A DNA stretch of 64,000 nt, from NCBI GenBank assembly GCA_016648135.1, contig JADDOH010000301.1:1-64000 (forward strand). Reading direction: 5' to 3'. Of this stretch, positions 20,089 to 31,560 are shown in pieces. The first letter of the stretch is position 1. Each line of letters starts with the position of its first letter. This DNA is from Agrypnia vestita (taxonomy: Eukaryota; Arthropoda; Insecta; Trichoptera; Phryganeidae). Made by a program: the position numbers and the translations under genes. The notes beneath the pieces were generated by a model. It was not told where the DNA came from, did no database searches, and saw nothing but the letters and a program-made list of their open reading frames with translations.

Positions 20089-21203
20089 TTAGGTCCTTAC
20101 ATATGAAATTGATGTTTTGCCGTACTGGCAAATTTGATCTCAAATATCTTCTCTTTGGTTAGGAATTCCAAATCCAAATTTATACAGCTATTTACTCATG
20201 TATTTGTGTTTTGAAAATTATAATTCATTTGTTTTTTCCTCAATTGTTTTTTTCTTTGCGTCACTCAGTTTACAAAATGAAAAACTTGAAATATCGCGTT
20301 ATTTATGAGTACGAGTTCCACCGTGGCACCAGTGCTGCAGAAACGGCTCGAAGGATTATTGATGTGTATGGCGACGGTGCCGCTAAAGAAAACACGGTGC
20401 GTTTTTGGTTCCAACGTTTTCGTTCTGGAAATTTCGACCTGCAGAACAAGCCCCGTGGACGGCCGGAGACCAAAGTTGATAATGAAGAATTGAAGGCTAT
20501 TGTGGAAGCGGATCATCGCAAACCATATTCCGATTTAGCTGCAGGCTGCGGTGTTAGTGAAAAAACTGTTTTTCATCACTGAAGCAAAGTGGTAAGGTGA
20601 AAAAAGCTGAAAGGTGGGGGTACATCACGAATGAGAGAGAGCAAATCAACAAACGCGCGTTGACTGCTGCGTTGCATTACTCAACCGCACAATAATGAAG
20701 GGATTTTAAATCTTAAATCTGGCCATATGATTACGGCAGATGTCTATTGTCAGCAACTGCAAACCATGATGGAAAAGCTAGCTGCTAAACAACCGAGGCT
20801 GGTTAATCGCTCTAGGCTACTGCTGCTTCATGATAACGCTAGACCACACACTGCACAACAGACGGCTACCAAATTAGAGGAGCTTCAATTGGAATGTCTA
20901 AGACATCCACCGTACTCTCCGGACCTTGCCCCAACAGATTACCATTTTTTTCGAAATTTGGATAACTTCTTGCAAAGGAAAAAATTCAACTCCGATGGGG
21001 CAGTCCAAACCGCCTTCAAAGATTTTATTGATTCCCGTCCGAATGGTTTTTTTAGTAAAGGGATCGATGAACTACCTATGAGATGGCAAAAGTGCATAGA
21101 TAGCAATGGTACATACTTTGATTAAATAAAAATATTATAATAAAAAAAAATCGGCTTTATGTTCCTCCCATACTAAACGCCAATTTCATATGTAAGGACC
21201 TAA
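20089..21203 (+). mobile_element. mariner element copy 2, internally deleted
   Basis: A 1115-bp mariner flanked by TA (20087-20088, 21204-21205) with good inverted ends TTAGGTCCTTACATATGAAA. It has lost 171 bp relative to copy 1 (14751-14921 there), with a TC microhomology at the junction near 20712. The lost part encodes the first catalytic Asp and about 57 residues. It is inserted into the 3' UTR of a Jockey-like LINE. Its ends could still be mobilised in trans. Confidence 0.93.
20277..21125 (+). pseudogene. Broken mariner transposase, copy 2
   Basis: The N-terminal part starts MKNLKYRV and stays in frame through GRPETK to EADHRK, where a one-base loss (GATCATCGC for GATCCATCGC) and further small indels break the frame; it stops at about 20580. 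After the 171-bp deletion the C-terminal part resumes (20727-21125) and still has the HDNARPH and YSPDLAPTDYH motifs. The first catalytic Asp (ITCDEKW) is absent, so no active enzyme is possible. Confidence 0.92.
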
Positions 21204-21289
21204 TACTTTCATAAGATGTATGCCTTGCACACTAAGTTTGTTATGTACATGTAATTAAGTAAATAAATTGAATTGAATTGAATTTTGGG

Positions 21290-21460
21290 ATTAAATTAGA
21301 GACGGTACAAAGTATTTTCTTAAATGAAAGATGGAATCCTTCTGTTGAAATCAAATGCAGTGTTGAGCAAGCTCGTGCAATCTTTATCCGCATGGAAAAG
21401 ATGTTCGATCCTCATTGTCTCCCAGTCACGACATGTATTATTTTTTTACATTCATTTTAA
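21290..21460 (+). pseudogene. LINE reverse-transcriptase fragment
   Basis: The plus strand encodes WNPSVEIKCSVEQARAIFIR then MEKMF, matching the I.CRIEQAR..F..M.K.. segment of RTE/CR1-like non-LTR reverse transcriptases that precedes the LRCYVFS..LYG motif. Sequence after about 21430 is frame-shifted. A later part of a similar protein lies at 59770-60235 (minus). Confidence 0.65.
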
Positions 21461-21616
21461 GAATAACGTTCCTGGTACATTCTTTATTTTGGTGATTGTA
21501 AATTCTGTCACGCCTAAGGCCTGTCGTAGCAAACGTTCTTTCACTTAACATGGTCTTCTGCCAATAGATTTTCGATTCCACAACTCTTTCTTTAGCTGCA
21601 GCAAAGGCCGACGTAA

Positions 21617-22349
21617 GGCCGGTCGCACTTTGGATACGAATTATTACGTACGTATTCGTACGATTATTTTCGCACGTATTGAGGGCGCACATTGATTGCG
21701 TCTTACGTTGGTCACGATCAGTTACTTTTTGCATTTCTCCAATAACGTTTGTACCAAATGAATAATCTGTATGTTCTGGAAAACTCTCTTCCTACTCATA
21801 GGCTGCTATGGCGTCTTCGGCATCGTAAAACTAAACGGGTGAACGAAATATAATATACTAGAAGGGATGAATTTGGTAAATTCCATCGTACTATGGCAGA
21901 CTTAAAAAATGACAAATTTCATGACTATCTTTCTAATAGATTCACAAATGCTGGGGAGAATCGAAGTGCAACGAGAGCTCATAACATCGGAGAAACATTT
22001 AAAAGTTTTTTGTTTGAAGTAAATAATTATACCTAACCTTCATTAAACCAAATTATTTAACTTACAGGTATTATGGTCACGCAGTTGAATCACTTTGGTC
22101 CCACAAACATATGTGGTTATGTATCAAATTGACAAATTTTTCAATATCCATCGTACGAAATCGCAAAAATTTCCCAACAAATCCGGATCATGTCGGACGT
22201 CGCATCTAAACGTGCGTACACGCACTACTAAGTCGTGTAGTGTGTGCGATGTTCAATACTACTTTTGAAGGTCAGGAATGTACTTGCGTATTCGTACGTG
22301 TACGTACTACTCTATTTCGTACGAAAACGCATCTAGTGTGCGACCGGCG
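21617..22349 (+). mobile_element. PIF/Harbinger-like deletion derivative, copy 1
   Basis: Terminal inverted repeats GGCCGGTCGCACTTTGGATA and the complement of GCATCTAGTGTGCGACCGGC bound a 733-bp unit with TAA on the left and TTA on the right. Inside, the plus strand encodes EFGKFHRTMADLKNDKFHDY, resembling the GEFH.L..DLR.D.EKFF.YF N-terminus of Harbinger transposases. Stops and deletions remove the rest. Both ends are rich in TACGTAC-type subterminal words. A reversed copy lies at 33554-34209. Confidence 0.65.
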
Positions 22350-23414
22350 TTAAGGTTAATTTCTAGGATGGCTCTGGTTACCATATAACTGTTATCAGCA
22401 CCACTTGAATCACATTGTTAAAAAAAACAGACCTCTTTAAAGTGTAGTTCACCCTTAAAGAATATGATATGGCATACATTATTTATTTTACCACATTCAG
22501 AATATAACATAGTTTTAAATACTGCCATAAATGTATCGATCAATTTATGGCATGATTCCAAAAATTTATCCAAACAAAGAATTTCGGTATCTCGGTCAAG
22601 TAAATAAACATTTTCCTTTGGTTAAATAGAGAAACGAAATGAAACTTTAACACCATTAACCCAAATAATATTTTTTTACTACCAATATTTACATATTTTT
22701 GTTCTGTTACCCCTTGTTGTCTTCAAATTGTTCTGGTCTTCTGCTGTTCGACGCGCTTGTTGTTACATATAATGGTGGGTTGCTCTCCTAGTCTGGTAGT
22801 CGAGGGTTTTTGGCTTTGTTCCAAAAGGCCATTGAATTATTCTTATGTTAGCGTGACATACATTCCCGCGTTTTTTTTTAATAAATTTAAAAGTCAAGGA
22901 AAAAAATTGGACCACCTTATATTTATGTGGTGAGCTGGGCTTAGTTTCTGTTATACCTTGCAATAGTGCAACACAAAACACAATATATCAGTGAGCAGCA
23001 ATGCAACACTGCTCAGAGACACACTCTATGTTTTCTCTATGTTTTAGGAATTATCCATATTTAATTAACAAATATAACAGTTTCAAACGCTTCCCAAAAA
23101 GCACCCGGTAATGAAATACCCTTAATAATGATCTTTTACACATCGTCGCTGTATATACAATTAAGCCTATGTGCCGTTTTAGTACATTCTGAGATAAACG
23201 AATGAAACTGTTTTAAAAAATAATTGCACAGACTAGATTTACAAAAAATATTTTAAATAATTATTAGGCAGATGAACGGCAATGTTTTTTTTAGTAAATC
23301 TCCATTATGAAAAATTCATTGGCTTTATTATATATACAGCGACGACATGTTACCCTCGTTGACCTTGGAACCCACGCACTTATGATTTTAAAACATTACC
23401 TTACTAAAAAATAA
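22350..23414. other. Unexplained stretch
   Basis: No credible gene. A GC-richer patch at 22720-22850 encodes nothing recognisable on either strand. Confidence 0.35.
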
Positions 23415-23640
23415 GTAACCAAATTAATTAATCAATTAGAAAGACATAGGTACAGAAAAATTAAATCCACGAAAAAATATTTGGCTGCTATCGGGAATTT
23501 TTCATGGATTTGATTTTTCTGTATGTCTTTCAAACTGATTAATCAATTTGGTTTTAAATTTCACAGAACTTTGTTCTGAAAATAATTGCAACTTCATAAT
23601 AAGAGTGTTCTTGAATATAAAAAAAACTAACCCATTAAAA
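23415..23640. mobile_element. SINE S, two headless copies in inverted contact
   Basis: A minus-strand body (23415-23496, ending CTGCTATCGGGAA) touches a plus-strand body (23497-23640, starting TTTTTCATGGATTTGATTTT). Each matches the SINE S body and both lack the tRNA head. The junction makes a ~75-bp-arm foldback. Confidence 0.7.
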
Positions 23641-23646
23641 CCAAGT

Positions 23647-23943
23647 TTTTTATACTCCCTTTCTCATTTACTAGTTGAAACAGGTTTTGCGCCTACTCCA
23701 CGCGTCGGGCTTAAGTCAGGCGACGCTACGAAAGGGAGTAATAAAAAAATTCAAAAAATCCACAATTATAATATAATTATTTTAAAAAATTAAATGAAAA
23801 TTTGTTAGATCATTTTTATTGTCGCCACGAGTCTGCCTGCAAAGTTTCAGCTCGATTGAATCACGGTTAAAGGGTTAAAAATCGATTCAAAGTTTTTTCG
23901 GCAGACGAGCAGACGCTACGAGTTAAAAGAAAGGGAGTAAAAA
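23647..23943. mobile_element. TACTCCCTTTC-ended repeat C, copy 2
   Basis: The ends TATACTCCCTTTCTCATTTA and GAAAGGGAGTAAAAATT enclose GGCGACGCTACGAAAGGGAG, GAGTCTGCCTGCAAAGTTTC and AAAGTTTTTTCGGCAGACGA. It is about 297 bp and shorter than copy 1. It is directly followed by a SINE. Confidence 0.6.
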
Positions 23944-23944
23944 T

Positions 23945-24100
23945 TAGCAACTTGATCTGGTGGTCGATGGTTCGAGCCCCATTCCAGGACACCAGCAAGT
24001 TTAATCCTATTTTCACAGCACAAACGTTTAGCTTATTTTGAAAATAGTGATGCGACACGTATTCCGTGTTCGCGTCTTTATAATAATGTGAAATAAAATA
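23945..24100 (+). mobile_element. tRNA-derived SINE G, copy 2
   Basis: ACTTGATCTGGTGGTCGATG, GGTTCGAGCCCC (B box), then ACCAGCAAGTTTAATCCTAT, GTTTAGCTTATTTTGAAAAT and ACACGTATTCCGTGTTCGCG. It matches the inverted copy at 3868-4035. The 5' head is damaged. Confidence 0.6.
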
Positions 24101-24466
24101 CAATTTCTGTACATCTGTAAGCTTGCTCGCTTGTTTCGAATCTTTCTATTGCTATTACCTCCACAAGAGTCAGCCTTATCTGTCTTCAATATGACAAGTG
24201 GCTCGGCGACTTCTGTTCTCAAAGACAAATATAATTTCCGATGTGCCTTTACGTGTACGTGGTGCGCCGTACCCGACAGCGGCAAGCAATATTTTCTGTG
24301 ACAAACTCTTTGAAATCGAAATTGGATTGTTCTTTCGAGGAGGGAGGAGGAATTCAAATAGATTTAAATCATTTTTAACCTTTGTGTTCCCGAGTGGGGT
24401 ATAATGCACCCCTCAGTGTAATATAAAATTCGCTATAATATAAAATTCATTAGAGCTGTACTGTAT

Positions 24467-25279
24467 ACAGTGTGTACCAGAGCTAGCAGCAGAAAATTTT
24501 CCGGTGGATTCCTGCCTATGTTGTGAGTCTAAAATGTTCATACAACCATGACCAATCATATATTATAAACCAAATTAATTATCAATCAGAAAGACATACA
24601 GAAAAATCTAATCCACGAAAAAATATTTGACTGCTACTGGGATTCGAACCACGAATCACCTCCTATCCGGGGCAGGCGCCATATATAAATTGAATGAGTG
24701 AGAGAACAAGAATGAGAACGAGAGAGAGAGAATGAGAGAGAAATAGAGAATGAGAATGAACGAAAGAAAGAAGAAATATAAAAGGCTGCTTTAGCGTAAT
24801 TGGATAACGCGCCTGCCCCGAATAGGGGAGATCCGGGAGACCATCAATAGTTATGGAGATATGCAATATCAAAGTTTGCATTTTTTTTCAATGTTTCTGA
24901 TTTATTTTTTGCAAAATGTTAAACTATTATTACAGCAACCTATGTAGATTATGAAAAATTCATTCTCTTTAATACAAGTCGAATAAAATAATAAAAACCT
25001 TGCGAAAATTGAAAAAAGTTTTTTTTACAAGGTTTTTATCATTTTATTTAAGCAGTATTGAAACAAATGAATTTTTCATAACCGATATAAGTTACTGTAA
25101 TGATAGTTCAACTTTTTGCCAAAAATAAATCAGAAATATTGAAAAAAAAATGCAATTTTCGATACTGCATATCTCTATAACTATTGAAATTAGGTCATGG
25201 TTGCTTGAACATTTTAGACTCATAACATAGGCAGGAATCTACTGGCCAAGTTTCTGCTGCTGGCTCTGGTACAACCTGT
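24467..25279. mobile_element. Long foldback element E, copy 1 (interrupted)
   Basis: Outer arms GTGTACCAGAGCTAGCAGCA ... CCTGCCTATGTTGTGAGTCT and their complement at the right end pair over roughly 370 bp, including AGTTATGGAGATATGCAATA and TTTTATCATTTTATTTAA near the centre. The left arm is interrupted by a SINE S fragment and a (GA)n stretch (24568-24830). Related double copies lie at 49080-50134. Confidence 0.7.
24568..24840. mobile_element. SINE S fragment plus (GA)n and a second tRNA-like head
   Basis: A minus-strand SINE S piece (24568-24680) ends in the head region. Then comes GAGA-rich simple sequence (24713-24775) and GCTTTAGCGTAATTGGATAA, an A-box-like tRNA head ending at about 24840. 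This is probably one or two SINE insertions into foldback element E. Confidence 0.55.
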
Positions 25280-26119
25280 ATATAATCCAGGTAAAACAAT
25301 ATAATACATATATTTACCCGTATATCTCGATTTTATTTTTTATAAACCACCTGACTTCTTTATGGACCTCCAGATTACGCCAGCCACAGCGGCCACATGC
25401 CCAAAATTATACTTAAATATTAATGCCATAGAATTATCTGTAAAAAAATCAAATTTTATAGATATTTAAAACATTATTTTATGTTTTATTTCTATTTAAA
25501 GCCCTTCGCCTCTAAAAAACATCCTTTACCTCGTTGTCCCAAAAATCTTCTGACATTTTTTATGCAAAACCATTTCATTTACACAATTACTTTTTCATTA
25601 TCTTTCTTGTCTTGAATTGATGCTCCTGACAGATCTTGGTAAAGTCCCAAGTTTTCTTTCTCTTAATTTTTCAACGAAGGCTTGCTCGGTAGTTCGTCTC
25701 GGTTTTTTCTTTATTCCATAAAACTGTTGTCTCACAATGTGACCCATTTTTCCTTTCTCTTTCGATAACATTGATTATTATCGATATTTTTTTCATTTCA
25801 AGGTTTTGTCCTTTAGAAACTCTTTTGGTCTTGCGTTCTGAATCTAGGAACACATCAAATGCTTTCAGACTGTTTTTGTATCGGTTTGTGGTTCACTTTT
25901 AACTTATCTTTGAATCGTTGACCAGTTCATTATTTTAGTAGGTATACGTTGTATCTTGTTGAAAGGACGCTTAGCTCCGAAAAATGTTGATTATTCAATA
26001 AAAAGTGGTTTTATACAAAGTGTTTTATTACCAAAAAGTTATTTTGCTATTATTGAAGATGCTCTAACAATTATCTTGCTATCGCACCCAAATCATCAAT
26101 ATAATATACCTACCTGTAT
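25280..26119. other. AT-rich stretch, nothing recognised
   Basis: No supported gene; the minus frame at 25671-25853 has no family signature. Confidence 0.4.
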
Positions 26120-26469
26120 ACAAACGTGTTCTTAAAAAAATATTGATTAATACATTTGTATAAATCAACTTATATTATTTGATGAATTACACCTACATGT
26201 TTCGGAAATACTTTTCCATCGTCAGGGTGTTATATATATGTCAAAATATCAAAATGAATAATTTTTTGTTTTTCTAAATTATTGAAAATTTATTTTTAAA
26301 TATTATTGCTGAAGTTCTTGATTACTCGCAATTATTGGAAAAATTTTTAAACATGTAGGTGAAATTAATCAAATAATATAAGTAGATTTATACAAATAAT
26401 ATAATCAATATTTTTTTAATGTCAATCTACAATGTTGCTGTATCAATTGAAAAAAAACAAACATGTTCT
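26120..26469 (-). mobile_element. Non-coding Penelope-like mini-element with ribozyme and 13-bp target duplication
   Basis: It is flanked by ACAAACGTGTTCT (26120-26132) and ACAAACATGTTCT (26457-26469), direct repeats with one mismatch. Inside, inverted arms of 68 bp lie at 26133-26200 and 26351-26418, both ending at ACATGT, the hammerhead stem III. A 38-nt extension (26419-26456) separates one arm from the duplication. The ribozyme is at 26189-26230. There is no coding. The plan matches the elements at 53208-53551 and 54571-55113. Confidence 0.75.
26189..26230 (-). ncRNA. Hammerhead-ribozyme-like motif H4 (all core residues present)
   Basis: On the minus strand: stem I ACACC, core CTGACGA (26219-26225), an extra T, stem II GGAAA/TTTCC around AGTA, GAAA (26200-26203), palindromic stem III ACATGT, A, then stem I GGTGT. 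Stem I has five pairs directly adjoining the core. All conserved hammerhead residues are present; cleavage is expected after the A at 26194. The zero-loop palindromic stem III suggests action as a dimer. Confidence 0.75.
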
Positions 26470-26574
26470 CACCGCCGTTTGTCTTTCTTACTTGCTTACC
26501 ATACATTACACTACATCCCTAAATACATCGCGGCACATACTCTTACATGAACATGAAAACACTAGCTGTAGAGT

Positions 26575-26690
26575 AGAATAAGGACACGTAGAGAACACCT
26601 CAAGTGGATAGACGAAATTATTGGAAGAGCGGAAGGACCTATGGGAGCGGGAAGCCTTCGTCCAGCATTGATGCTATGTATGATGATGAT
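26575..26690 (+). pseudogene. LINE ORF2 C-terminal fragment
   Basis: The plus strand encodes RTRREHLKWIDEIIGRAEG and, after a frameshift, KDLWEREAFVQH then a stop, followed by ATGATGATGAT. The RW.D.I...G ... W...EAF.Q* pattern with an (ATG)n tail is a standard insect LINE 3' end. Confidence 0.65.
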
Positions 26691-26974
26691 AATTTTATAA
26701 TGGTGTTTTCTTTTTATCAGTGCATGAATTATTTTTAAAAAATTTAAATGGATTTTTATTTTAACATTCAAATTATAATAAATTGCACTATTATATAATA
26801 TTTATTGTAAATTCATATTTTTCATGTAAAAATTTGCAGTGAATTAATTACTTAATACTTTTTATTTTGTTTTATTAAATTTTATTTTAACAAATTTAAG
26901 ATACTATGTATAATCGCACTATTTTATTACACCTATTGTACATTCATATAATTTCCTGTAAAAGCCCCTTGGGC

Positions 26975-27008
<34 letters not shown>
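26691..27008 (+). mobile_element. LINE 3' UTR-like tail with (AATA)n
   Basis: TTTCCTGTAAAAGCCCCTTG then GGCGTAAAAATAAATAAAT matches the 3' UTR ends at 56690-56725 and, inverted, 42783-42830 (TGTAAAAGCCCA...GGGCG). The (AATA)n run is at about 26976-27007. Confidence 0.6.
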
Positions 27009-27009
<1 letters not shown>

Positions 27010-28190
27010 GATTACTATACAAATTAATATATTGAAAATGGTTTATAAAAGAGGTATGCATACTTTCTTTATAAGCCAGGGATGACTTATTAAAAAGATA
27101 ATATATAGAAGCAATAAATAGAAATAAAAGTTTAATAAATATCGTTACTAATCCAAAAAGAGATTAATTTGTTCCGGCGAAGATTAAGTACCTGGAACCT
27201 TTTAAGAAGGAAAAGGTTTAACGAAGAAACTAATGTACCAGTCCATACAGCATCCAATTAGAGTTTGTCACTTAACCTTCTGGCCGTAAGATAGATTAAT
27301 CACGTTCCCAAGATGTGAAGCCTTCTCCAATTACCGAAGGCCTCGATCCAATTTTCATCTTGCACGTTTCATTTATCAAAATCATAATTTAGGATTTTAA
27401 TATTTTTTGATAACTGAATTTTTCGCTTCAGACATAAGAAAGTTATTTTTCATTAGAATCATTATCTTCATCCTACGAAGATCGCTTGGCAAGGTGCTTC
27501 TATCTTTCCCTGTCTTGAACCAATTTGGGTTGACCAGTCAAGGTCCAATCTATTATTATTATTTATTTCGTTTAAATTTATTTATAGATATAAATGAAAT
27601 ATTGTCAAACAATCCTTTGCTAGTTTTACTTCTTGGTCTTCTCTGGTAGACCCTTGTTACGAGGATGACGGACCACCATGGTAGACCATGGTGCATCTTT
27701 TGTATGACCGAGCGTGGCTGAAGAGCCCTTATATAGACGCTAAACTTTTGGCCATGGCAGACACAGGCCTATGTGTGGAATTATTTAAGGTGCAGGTGAT
27801 AGCGCTCAGTACCACTCACACACACTCGTGAATAATGAGTCCACTGGCAAGGGTGGTCCAAGACGACTGGAGCTCTCCATTATTTTTTAGCATTTTCTGG
27901 TCTTTATACGGTGCTTCGAAAAGATACATCCTGGAACAAAACCCTGGGCCGTTCTATAAGCAAAAGCTTCCGTATCGGCCCTACTCTTTTGCCATTCAGG
28001 TTGCATTTTTTAATGCTTCGGAGGTTTCCTTGCTTTGTCGCAGATGAAGCTACTCTGGTATTCGCAAAATGTGTCCAAGCTACGATTAATTGTATCCTTT
28101 CTATGTATAGAAGTAGCGACTTCATTTCAAATGTCTACCAAGTCACTCTGTTGTCACTCTGCGCAATAATGTTTCTATACTGAGATATAA
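27009..28190. other. Mostly unexplained; one repeat shared with 30.7 kb
   Basis: CTTTTGCCATTCAGGTTGCA, TTTTTTAATGCTTCGGAGGT at 27985-28030 resembles 30795-30845 (CTTTCGCCATGCAGGTTGGC, TTTTTTTATGCTAATGAGGC), so a diverged dispersed repeat is present in both. No coding is supported. Confidence 0.35.
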
Positions 28191-28195
28191 TATAT

Positions 28196-29035
28196 AATAC
28201 TAGCTATTTGTACGCAGCGTTCCAAGGGTTAAGGATTAAGTTGAAAATAAGTTACAGGTTAAAAAAAAAGTTAAAATACAGATTAATTCAAAAATAAGTG
28301 GTACAGATTTGCGTGTAGAAAAACATAAGCGGAGGGGTAAAGGGAGAGGGCGGAAAATTCACATATTTTATCCACCGGGTCCCAATGAATAAGTATGCAA
28401 AAATTAGGTGAGATCAGTCAAACGATGAAGATTTGTACAGAAAATATATCATGGGGAGGGGAGAATAAGGCCTTTGTTACCCGCCGGGTCCTAGAGAATA
28501 AGTTTGAAAATTTTGAGTCCGTTCGATCGAACGGTACAAATTTGCATTGAAAATATATCAAAGAGAGGAGAAGGAGTAAAATGAGATGGCGGAAATTATT
28601 ACCCGCCAGGTTTTGAATCATAAGTATACAAAATTTGGTTCAGATCGTTTAAATGGTGTAGATTTGCACAGAAAATATATCACGGGGCGGGGGGAAAGGT
28701 CTCCTATGTTACCCACCAGGTTCTAAAGAATACTTTTGCAAATTTTAAGTCCACTCTCTCAAACAGTACAGATTTGCAGAAGGGGTGAAGGGGGATGTGG
28801 GAAATGTCGTCGATGTCACCCGTAGGGTCCTTAAGAATATGAAAAATTATGCAAAATGTGAGTCTGATCGGTCGAGCAGTACAGATTTGCATTGAAAATA
28901 TATCGGAGGGAGAGGAAGGGGTAAATGTAGCCTATGTTACCCGCCAGGTCCTAAAGCATTATTGGAGTCGAGTCGGACAAACGGTGTAGATTTTTATAAA
29001 GAACAGACAGACAGATAGATATTGAGTTTTATAGG
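28196..29035. repeat. Dispersed element with internal ~105-126 bp tandem array
   Basis: It begins ATACTAGCTATTTGTACGCA and ends CAGACAGACAGATAGATATT then TTATAGGTATA, edge motifs seen in lepidopteran repeats. Between them, units with (G)TACAGATTTGCA, AAAATATATC, ACCCGCCGGGTCC and AATAAGTATGCAAAA recur about every 105-126 bp, roughly six and a half times from 28303 to 28983. No coding. Confidence 0.7.
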
Positions 29036-30695
29036 TATAAATTTATTAAACTATTTTTTTATTGGGAAATAAATAAAATGCTCCGTCGTCACTGAGATGC
29101 AACATTCTCTAGTGCACGTTTATCTGAAACAGAAAATAATGTATTTCACTTATTAAAAAATGAAATATCTATTATATGATGAAGCATATGGATTTCTGAA
29201 TGCGATATGTTAATAGCATTATGAAAAAAAATATGGGATTTTTTAAACTACTCCCAATTTTACAAAAAACGGTTTTCTGGCTATTTAATTTTTGAACAAG
29301 CATATGGATATTGTGGTATTTTTCTAGTATGATGATTACTCAGATATAGGACGTGAGTCAGAAACTGCGTGTTTTCGTAGGTAAGTGTTCGTGCTTATTG
29401 TATGTCAAAGTATTTCCTACTGCAGCCGATTTGTGTGCGGCTGACGGCTCTGCCCGTCGCGCCGGCCGAACAGGCGCGGGGTGCGAGCGAGACCCGTGGT
29501 CATCCATCTCACAAATATGAATAAGTAAAGTTTCATCTCAGTCACGGCGGAGGAGCTCCTTAAAAATGTACATGGCGCTGCCGTTTTGTTTTTTTTTTTC
29601 AAAAAATTTCAATAAAATTATATTCAAATATATACTTTATTACGTTTTAATAATTAATCACCTTATTTCTACCTTAATTCAGGCTTTCAATGTGATGTAC
29701 GTAACCCCTTAACAGGATTTCTTTATCTTTATCTTTTCTTTACCAACAAGCACTAGCAGCTCTGGTTCTACGATATTCGATCTTCATTAATATACGATCT
29801 CGAAGTTTCGTAATTTGCAACCGCTTGCATATCACTGAGGTACTATGCCGCGCGTGAATCATACAATAAGAAGATCGAATACTGCACTTTTGCTGCAGCA
29901 ATTTGGCAAATTAGCTTAAGGAAAATTGCCAGGAATCCGGTATCTTCGATGACTCTCTCCCTTTATACGAGTGTTTGCAAGGGAGAACTTTTAGAATATC
30001 TGTTCAGTTTCGAACCCTGTTTGTTCTTATTTAATTAATCATAACTTAACTTGAATTTTGCTAGTTTTAAAAAGTAAAATATTGTAGCGTGAATGCGAGA
30101 GGCAAATAAAAAACTCTTAAACAATTTAATTTATTACAACAATCATTAGGTACTCCAGTTAAATCGGAATACCGTTCTTAAATTTATAGTTTATTAACAG
30201 TGTAATAATAAGTGTTCATATACTTATTATTACTATTTCACGGTGTTTTTATTGCTTCGATCACTTTCTAGTAAACTCCGTTCAACATTCGCACGTAAAA
30301 AAGCCTGCTGGCAGGTAATTTATTTAATTATTATAGCTGGTATCACTAACGCTGGTCACACAGCGCTCGCATTGTTTCTAATATCGCATTAGTTGGACGG
30401 ATTTGGACTCCCTTATATTTATTCAAGATGTTACGAAAGAATTGTGGAGCATTCTAGACCAATCCATTGTACCGTAGAGCGAATCAGATTGTTATGGAAT
30501 GTTCTATCATGTAGTTGTCCTCGAGATGCTCTGAAAGTGCCTACTCATCTCGTTACAATATTAAAAAATGCATTCACCGCCAATTAAGAATATATTTATC
30601 GAATACATTATTGCTTGCATAATTGAATATTATAAACGCTAGACAAAAACTGTATCAATATTTCTGAAACTGTATTATTTAGCTTATTAGGTAAA
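29036..30695. other. Unexplained stretch
   Basis: A GC island at 29410-29530 (GCCCGTCGCGCCGGCCGAAC) contains no recognised feature. The 64-codon frame at 30393-30587 has no family signature. The rest is AT-rich. Confidence 0.35.
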
Positions 30696-31197
30696 TATAT
30701 ATTATGGTCCCGTTGGTCGTAGGTGACCATTATCCGGATATGGGACAGAAAAGAGGGAAGTGGAATCCACCACTATACACCCATTTTTACCCTTCTCTTT
30801 CGCCATGCAGGTTGGCATTTTTTTATGCTAATGAGGCCTCCTCCAAAGCAAAGACATTCGTGCGGCGCGGCGAGGGGCATTGTGAAATACATAAGTATGC
30901 TTTTTATATTCAATTTATAGTGAAATTACTTTTTCTTTTACTTCTCACAATTGAGGGTTATTTTTTTATTTTTTTATTATTTTTTTTTATTTCTACGATT
31001 TACACCTACTACAATTGTGGTATAATCACTTCCTGAGTATGATAAGTTTTCTTTGAAATAAGGAAGAAATTGAATACCCGATCTTGTTCAGTAATTATCA
31101 CTTTATTTATAAACAATGTCAGTGCCCGAATGGCCTCGCTCGTTTCCCCCGCTTCCTACCGCATGCATTCATCTCTTTCTCACTATCACTACGCACT

Positions 31198-31264
31198 CCT
31201 CATACACCACTCTACCACAAATAAAATAATCCTCATACACCACTCTACCATAAATAAAATAATC
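31198..31264. repeat. 33-bp direct duplication
   Basis: CTCATACACCACTCTACCA followed by C/TAAATAAAATAATC occurs twice in tandem with one difference. This is a recent local duplication in AT-rich DNA. Confidence 0.85.
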
Positions 31265-31414
31265 TTACACATTTCTAAACAACAGTGTACATTATATATC
31301 TAAATATATATCTGCATGTATGATCATTACTGCATCGCATCGTATAGAAAGCAAATCACCACTATGCATTGTATAAAATTGGGATAAAAATGGAAGTTCT
31401 TACGGTGGAATCGG

Positions 31415-31560
31415 TAAAATTTGCATTGTGTAAAGTGATCACTTAAGCCAGCTAATACTAGTCATGAGCTCGGTGGCCACTCTATAAAGGCTTTCACACA
31501 TGTTTCTCATGTAAGTAGCTTTGTCTTTATTTATAATTTATGCAAAATCTTTAGGCAAAA
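31415..31560 (+). repeat. Lepidopteran GTGATCACTTAAG repeat, copy 2
   Basis: AAAGTGATCACTTAAGCCAG, TTTCTCATGTAAGTAGCTTT and TTTATAATTTATG correspond in order to blocks at 2840-2970. Non-coding. Confidence 0.5.
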
